DNA of 64,000 nt from Combretum micranthum. Lineage: Eukaryota; Streptophyta; Magnoliopsida; Myrtales; Combretaceae. This document shows positions 58,477 through 64,000 of this stretch, in pieces (position 1 is the stretch's first letter; the number at the start of each line of letters is the position of its first letter). The notes under the pieces were generated by a model, which worked only from the letters and a program-made list of their open reading frames with translations, was not told the origin of the DNA and did no database searches. A program made the position numbers and the translations under genes. The stretch covers positions 682,001 to 746,000 of the forward strand of contig JAMXBD010000425.1 in NCBI GenBank assembly GCA_024138025.1. Reading direction: 5' to 3'.

Positions 58477-58776
58477 TTATTCACCATTTGGATGGCTATC
58501 GATTTCCATCTTCTTTGCATATTTCATAAGACAAACGAAGAAAACCAATGAAACAGCAAACATACAGACTGCTCTTTCCATCATTAGCTGAATACTCCCA
58601 TCAGAAATCACCCACCTGACCATTACCCCGATGCCATTGCCTATAAATACAAAGGCTATCTCCACCATAGGAGGAACTACCACCTTTTCGGGTTGCTGCT
58701 CGAGCTGCATTCGGGCATAAATGTAACTACACACCTTCACTACAATGTAGTAAACGATGAGAAACCCAAACTCCAT
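58477..58776 (-). CDS. Hypothetical small membrane protein or exon (99 codons)
   Basis: An ORF opening MEFGFLIVYYIVVKVCSYIY with three hydrophobic stretches (about residues 3-20, 38-57 and 68-84) separated by polar linkers (QLEQQPEKVV), ending KKMEIDSHPNGE. The composition is more protein-like than surrounding chance ORFs and the hydrophobic/polar alternation is regular. I do not recognise the family. It starts 39 bp right of the LTR C terminus and has no obvious promoter; it could be one exon of a host gene or a captured fragment. Confidence 0.35.
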   Translation of the reverse strand: MEFGFLIVYYIVVKVCSYIYARMQLEQQPEKVVVPPMVEIAFVFIGNGIGVMVRWVISDGSIQLMMERAVCMFAVSLVFFVCLMKYAKKMEIDSHPNGE

Positions 58777-58799
58777 GTTTATTAAAGCTAGACTGCGCC

Positions 58800-60600
58800 A
58801 GAAGTTGCAATTGGTGCTGTGGATAAGCGCATAAGTAGACCTATTAATAGACTCGAGAACAAACTCATTAGTGTTTATGAGTTTTATATATACAATATAC
58901 TATAAGAAATTTATAATTAAAACGATATATATTAATTTTATATAATTTATATGTATACATAGCTACTCTTATATATATTATTTTTAGATTAAAAAAAAAA
59001 AGAAAAGAAAACAGTCTATCTAATTGAGTTGAGCACAAGTTTAAATTTCAAATTTGATGAAAAATCGATAGGCTTGATAAAATGCTTGGCTGAGCTTGAA
59101 CTCGATTTACAAACGAGTTGAGTTTAAACTTGAAATAAAGCTCATTTAGTTAAACAAGCCGAGTTCAAGCCTAGATTTGAGAATCCATAAGAAAGTTCGA
59201 TTCGAGCTCAAGCTTAATAATTTTTAAATGAGTCGAGTCGATTGACTCACTTGCACTCCTACATTTAATTTATACTTTTGATAGCAAAAGCTTGTATGCA
59301 AATCCATCTTCTATAACTAATGATCTTATAATCTACTGGTATTACTACTCATCTTCCAAATAAGATGAATTTTGTTTGAATCTCTAAAATGAAAAATGAT
59401 AAATAAATGGGATAAAAAACTCCACGTCATTATGATATGTAGCTTCTGTGTATCACTGTTCAACTAACACGGAAAGTTTCAGAGAAACAATAGGAGTATT
59501 ATAAGAATTTTTATTTTAATTAATCTTCGTTTTTAATTAATAGGAATATTATAAGTTTTTGTATATCATTATGTTTGATTTATTATTTTCATAACGGAAT
59601 GAAGTGCAAATTATAAACCTTATGAAATTAGCAATCTGAACTTTACTCTGAAATTCCGGATTAATAAATAATTTTACTGATTATGTTCAACCTTTACAAT
59701 AAGACAGCAAAAATCAGATAAAATAACACATAAAATTCGAACTTCAAATGAAATTGATGCGAAATAGGATTTTACTTGTAAAAGCAGGCTTATTGGATAT
59801 ATCCTAATTATTTTGGAATTTACAAAATGAGAAGGTTAATACATAAACACAAGAGCGTGCCTGAATCAATTATAAAATACTAAACAATATTATTATATTC
59901 CTAGAGGACTCCACCATATATTATTATTATTATTATTGATGCAGTCTGTTCGCATTTAAATCTAGTGCGAATTTCAAGCTTCACTTACGTCCATAACTTT
60001 TCTTGTTTTATCTTCAAACTTCTTAAAACCTAAAAATATCACAAGTACTAGCACAGGCTCCGTTTAGTAAAAACTGAATATAATTACAATAATAAACTTT
60101 GAATAATTTTTGGGGATACAGCTACTATCTAAGTAAAATGTAACTAATCTACTATAAAAATGGGGGAAATAAAGTGCTATCTGAGTGTGGTTCATCTTGA
60201 ATTTGCAAAAGGAAGTTTTTTGACCCTTTAAACTTTCAATAATTAGTATAATTAAAGGCACTTAACATTCCTGTAAAATAAAAATGGGGAAATTGCAAAT
60301 TAACCCTTCGAACTTTTACCTATGTGGGAATTTACCTCTTAAATATTTATCTATGTGTGAATTTAAAACGAGTTTTTTTTTTTTTTTAAATTAGGTGTGT
60401 TATAAACAAATATGACAAACAATGTCAAAACGTAAAGTAAAACACATATAAGATTTATGTGGAAAACCCTTGATAGGAAAAACCATGAGTAGAGGAGATA
60501 AATTCACTATATGTTGAAGAAGGATCATAGAGGATGTGTATACAAATTATCAGATTGATTTGATCTCACTTTTCATCTCATAGCCCTATCAAAACAACAC
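58800..60600. other. AT-rich intergenic DNA with a hAT-like right end
   Basis: 59040-59261 is dense in 'gagctcaag', 'gagtcgag' words and ends CTTGCACTCCTA (inverse TAGGAGTGCAAG), resembling a hAT terminus with subterminal repeats, but no matching left end or 8-bp duplication was found. Other parts are featureless. Confidence 0.4.
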
Positions 60601-60960
60601 ACAAACAAATATATATGTTGTGTAAGCAGGCTCAATGGCCGGTTGATGGGAATCAGAGAGTGTTATCAAAGGAGATCAACACATTTCCGAAAGTGTAGGG
60701 ACTTCGAAAACAATATGAAAAATAAAGGAACAAATGAACATATTCAAAGCTAACGTGAAGGATTGAAAATTGGAAATTGTAGATTGTACACCGGCGACAT
60801 AAGCCAGCAGCCTTTAGAAGTACCACGTCGGCGTAGGTCACTTAGGCTGCTAGCCTTTGGCCAATCTTCACATGCACAGAATAAAAAATTTTAAGGCCAC
60901 TTCTCAAAGCCGCTAGCTTATATATTCAAGGCCACTAGCTTTCATATATAAGCTTGTTGG
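60600..60960. repeat. Retroelement remnant with GC island left of LTR E
   Basis: 60787-60960 contains TGTACACCGGCG, 'cacgtcggcgtagg', 'aggctgctagcc' and 'aaagccgctagctt', related to the islands in LTR D and LTR E but more eroded. 60455-60490 ('tggaaaacccttgatagg') has a copia-like texture. LTR E is inserted at its right edge. Confidence 0.5.
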
Positions 60961-60963
60961 TCA

Positions 60964-62424
60964 TGAAAAGATAACCAAGAGGGGGGGTGAATTGGTTATA
61001 AAATTTACGTTTAAAAATTTTGAATAAATTTCACACTGCTTGGTTATTAAACTAAATAGCCTTTGAAACTTTCTTAAAACAATAAACTTAACAAATAAAA
61101 CTTTGAACAATAATTTGGATCAAAATGATTGGCTTAAGCTCACGAAAAATCAAATATCAATTCAAAACTTTTTACTCCCAGAAACCTTCTGACTAACTCT
61201 CTGATTAAGAAAATATAAGTGAGTTACTCTCTGATCAACCTTCTGAGCATATATCACAGTTATGAACAACAAATAAAATTGCACGAATTTAAAGAGAGAT
61301 AAGGGAGTAGAGAGTGCAAAGTCGAATTATAGAGATTTCGCCTTGAGCGTTAATCCTCTCTTCCAGCTCCAAGCCAGGGTCCCGGTATTCTACACCGATT
61401 GTGTTCTACTATCTAATCAAATCAATAAAAGTTACAAGAAGTTCTTGCCAATTCTCTTTGGCTACAATTCACTTAACTTGATTCTCCTAATCAATCAATC
61501 AACTAAGCCTACTTGTAATTCTCAACTCACACTAAAAGTGTAAGATCAAATCAAGAGGAATAAAAATTAAGTTTCCTCAAAAGAATTCGCTAAAAAAAAA
61601 AGTAGACTATGACAGTTTTTCAAGTAAAGAGATTTGATCACTATTGTAAGGTAATTGTCACGTTGTTGTTGTTGTTCATCTTTTTTCTGTCTTGTTTTTG
61701 GTCTTTTTATTCTTGTTTACTCTAATGGCTAGAAGAGAAGATGGATAAGCTTGTCCTAGATTTTTGTGCGTGAAATCTGCTTGTGATCTTCCAAATATCA
61801 GCTCGTGTTTATCATACAGTTTTCTCAATTTGAATTTTGAATTCTTGAAGTAATCTTCGAATTCCCTGCTTCAGAAGATAAATCCAAATCTCTACGCCGT
61901 TTGAAAGCCAGCGGCGTATCGCTAGATTTACCCGACGTATGTTGAAGGCCGTGTTGTTGATAATCAAGGCTGGCAGCTTAGTCAACAGCCTTAATTATTT
62001 CAATTCTGTGCATAAAGAAAGCTGTCTCAATGCTGGCGGCTTTGAATCCCAAAATGCCGGCGTTGGATAAATTTGCAGATACTTGCTTTAATTCCTTTAC
62101 GCTGGCAGTGTTAAGCCAGCCTTTGTTGTTGTTTGCTCTTCCACATCCTACACCGCCTCAAGGCCGGCGGCGTAGAGGCGGCCTTTAAGTTGTTGAGTTC
62201 TAAGCTAGCACTACGTCGGCGACTTTGACTTAGAGAAGCCCCCGTATCCCTTGAATTTTCCTTTTCTCTATTCAATTATGCTTGTTTTGCATTCCTTTAC
62301 TCAATTTAAACCTGAAACATGAATTTAATCAAAACAAGTATCTATTCAAGCAATTTTTATAGAATTTAAGATACGTTTATTCAAATTGCATATAGAAAAA
62401 GTTGTATAAAATATGATCTTATCA
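60964..62424 (-). repeat. 3' LTR of an Athila/Diaspora-like element (LTR E, 1,461 bp)
   Basis: The + strand starts TGAAAAGATAACC and ends GATCTTATCA; inverted, the start TGATAAGATC mirrors it. Next to the right end the minus strand reads AAGTGTGGGGGAGT, the characteristic polypurine tract of plant Athila/Diaspora-type elements. 'gagggggggtgaattgg' near 60978 is a usual terminus-proximal motif. A GC island lies at 61890-62240. The element body continues right beyond the window. Confidence 0.7.
61890..62240. repeat. GCCGGCG-type island in LTR E
   Basis: Contains 'ctacgccgtttgaaagccagcggcgta', 'gctggcggctttgaatccc', 'atgccggcgttgg' and the palindrome CTACACCG...CGGCGTAGA at 62148-62176, almost identical to 55693-55721 in LTR D. 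Surrounding LTR sequence is AT-rich. Confidence 0.85.
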
Positions 62425-62440
62425 ACTCCCCCACACTTGA
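62425..62440 (-). promoter_or_regulatory. Polypurine tract beside LTR E
   Basis: The minus strand reads CAAGTGTGGGGGAGT followed by TGATAAG. A second GTGTGGGGGA-like run occurs at 63606-63617, typical of the 3' region of this lineage. Confidence 0.7.
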
Positions 62441-64000
62441 ACTTTTGCTTGTCCTCAAGCAAAATAATGAAGAATAAAATTATTGAAATCTCTCATAAAT
62501 AATACAATTTTGCTAATTTAAGCACAATTTCCTTAACTTGTTTTTCTTGTATCTATTGCTTTAACCACACTGGTTTCTTGTAATTAGGGTACTATAATCA
62601 AAATTAAAGAGTTAATCCAAACAAAACAAGTTTTAATCTCAATCTTTAACAAAAGAACATTCTCTATTCAAAAAGCAAATACCCAATCCACTAAGGAAAA
62701 ATACTCATTTAAACTTCATTGGACTTTTAGCTTATATATATATATATAAATTCTCAGTAACATCAAATGAAAAGCATGTGGTATCTACTTTTTCCTTAGA
62801 TTTTCTCCTTCTTTATTATAAGTCTCCTTTTATTTGCATATTTGTATTCATTTTTCTTTTCTTTTTCAAGCACTTATTTTTCTTTTTGGGAGGTTTTTGC
62901 CTCCATCGTTTTGTTTTTCAAAGTTCATGAATTGAACTTTTGCCTTTCTTCCATTCTCGTTATAGTGAGTTCATTGAGTTAGCTCATCCCAGGCTCATCA
63001 TCTAAGTGACCAGGTTTCAAAATACCCCTAAGAACTCTTCCTCACTTTAACATTCAAGTTCCGATACTCATAACTCAAATTTTTAGGTCAGAGGAGTAGT
63101 GGCTATGCTTGTTTCTTTTCTTTTTGAATGCAATAACAAATCAAAGACTTATTTTCATAAAGGATCACTAAGTTTAAAAGTTTCTTCTACCTCTTTCACT
63201 AAATGTTATAATTCAAAGAGTATATACAAACTAAAATTTCCTAGAACTAAACCTGTTTATTTTTCACAAAAGGATTTGATTAGCTCTTAAATTTCCAATT
63301 CCAAAGTTAAAAATAAAATAAACTTGTTCGTTAAGGATTTTACAACTCAATTTCAACTTAGTAAACCAATCACAATAGCAAGTGAGTGAGATACTTTTTC
63401 AAATTAATTTCATTGCTTTGTACTATCTCCAATTTTTAAGAGATTTTTGAAAATATTTTGGCAGAATTTCCCCATAATTTGCTTTCAAACCAAAAATACA
63501 AGGTGGGTATTGATCAATCCTGCAAATTTCAAATATAAATAACAGTAATTCAGACAACAGATCATATTTACAACTTCAATTCAGCACTTCATTCAGTTTA
63601 TCTCTTCCCCCACACTTCAACTAAACAGTATCCTCACTGTTTTTCAGCAAATTAAATTATAGGAAAGGAATAGGATAAAGAAATTGATACTTTCATGACT
63701 TTATTTGTTTCAAAGTCATCAAAATTGCATTGCAAGAGAGAATTTTTGCTTTGCTTGCTTGCTTTCCTGTAATCACTACAAAAGAAAAACAAAAAGAAAA
63801 AATAAAAGCAGAAATAAATGAGACTACCCACAGGAACTTGTGTGCTCAAAATAAGTATAAGCCAATCAAATAAGACATAAATAAGATCAAATTAGAGCTA
63901 GCAAGGTCTCTAGCTCTCTGGCCCTGGACTAGATTTGCTGGTATGCTTAGGACTATGTCTCTGAGTATCTCCTATGCTGACTGTATGTGTATGCTCTGAA
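62441..64000 (-). repeat. 3' internal non-coding region of the Athila/Diaspora-like element
   Basis: No coding domain is visible; phrases such as 'tgcttgaggacaagcaaaagttcaag' (inverted, 62435-62460) are typical of the segment after integrase in this lineage. The pol genes would lie to the right, outside the window. Confidence 0.55.

Noticed and set aside
60280..60390. Mutator-like terminus ('ggggaaattgcaaattaaccc')
   Set aside because: Only one end is recognisable and no inverted partner or 9-bp duplication was found.

Overview
This is nuclear DNA from a flowering plant, probably a eudicot. It is very AT-rich, contains plant Ty1/copia and Ty3/gypsy retrotransposons and hAT transposons, and has one intron-containing gene of a plant family (selenium-binding protein). 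I see no bacterial, organellar, rRNA or CRISPR feature. Almost every long open frame is transposon coding sequence, a fragment of a host gene, or chance.

Layout. 1-14063 is a nest: a decayed Sirevirus-type copia element on the + strand (gag 2865-3100 and 7432-8030, pol 8100-11106, an extra ORF 11680-12720, 3' LTR 13174-14063). Its gag is split by a complete 4.3 kb solo gypsy-type LTR (3101-7431, target duplication TCTCC). A second LTR of the same family in the opposite orientation (1-2864) abuts the gag. The Sirevirus LTR abuts, and probably interrupts, an older minus-strand copia element (gag 14065-14790, primer site 14855-14867, LTR about 14870-15179). 15240-16820 holds another copia remnant, followed by a 142-bp tandem duplication. 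17108-19441 is featureless.

19442-30632 is the most interesting object: a young minus-strand gypsy-type element flanked by AAAGG on both sides, with 653/652-bp LTRs differing by about 6 substitutions and 1 indel, a tRNA-Arg primer site, a polypurine tract and a nearly intact gag. I see no reverse transcriptase or integrase. The interior instead carries fragments of at least three recognisable host genes (an F-box/LRR protein, a PPR protein, a type II H+-pyrophosphatase) plus two unrecognised coding-like pieces, a tRNA-Arg-like sequence and two tandem-repeat arrays. It looks like a non-autonomous, gene-capturing LTR retrotransposon.

30640-38678 holds AT-rich DNA, a degenerate minus-strand LTR (from 31364) and a 4,950-bp solo LTR (33729-38678, duplication TTAGA) with a 50-nt G run. 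42243-45760 is the only host gene that looks nearly complete: a seven-exon selenium-binding protein gene whose sixth exon carries an in-frame stop and clustered small indels. 46907-47721 is a non-autonomous hAT element. 48271-58438 is a second nest of LTRs of one family, including a 2,753-bp solo LTR (54444-57196, duplication GTTCT) inside an older copy, which also holds a second hAT element (57385-57957). 60964-62424 is the 3' LTR of a minus-strand Athila/Diaspora-like element that runs off the right edge.

How parts relate: the coding relics do not cooperate as a pathway; they record successive insertions. The recurring unexplained theme is that AT-rich LTRs of different families each contain a short GC-rich, palindromic island, and two unrelated LTRs share a closely matching 29-bp palindromic motif. 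All calls come from reading the sequence; no database search was possible.
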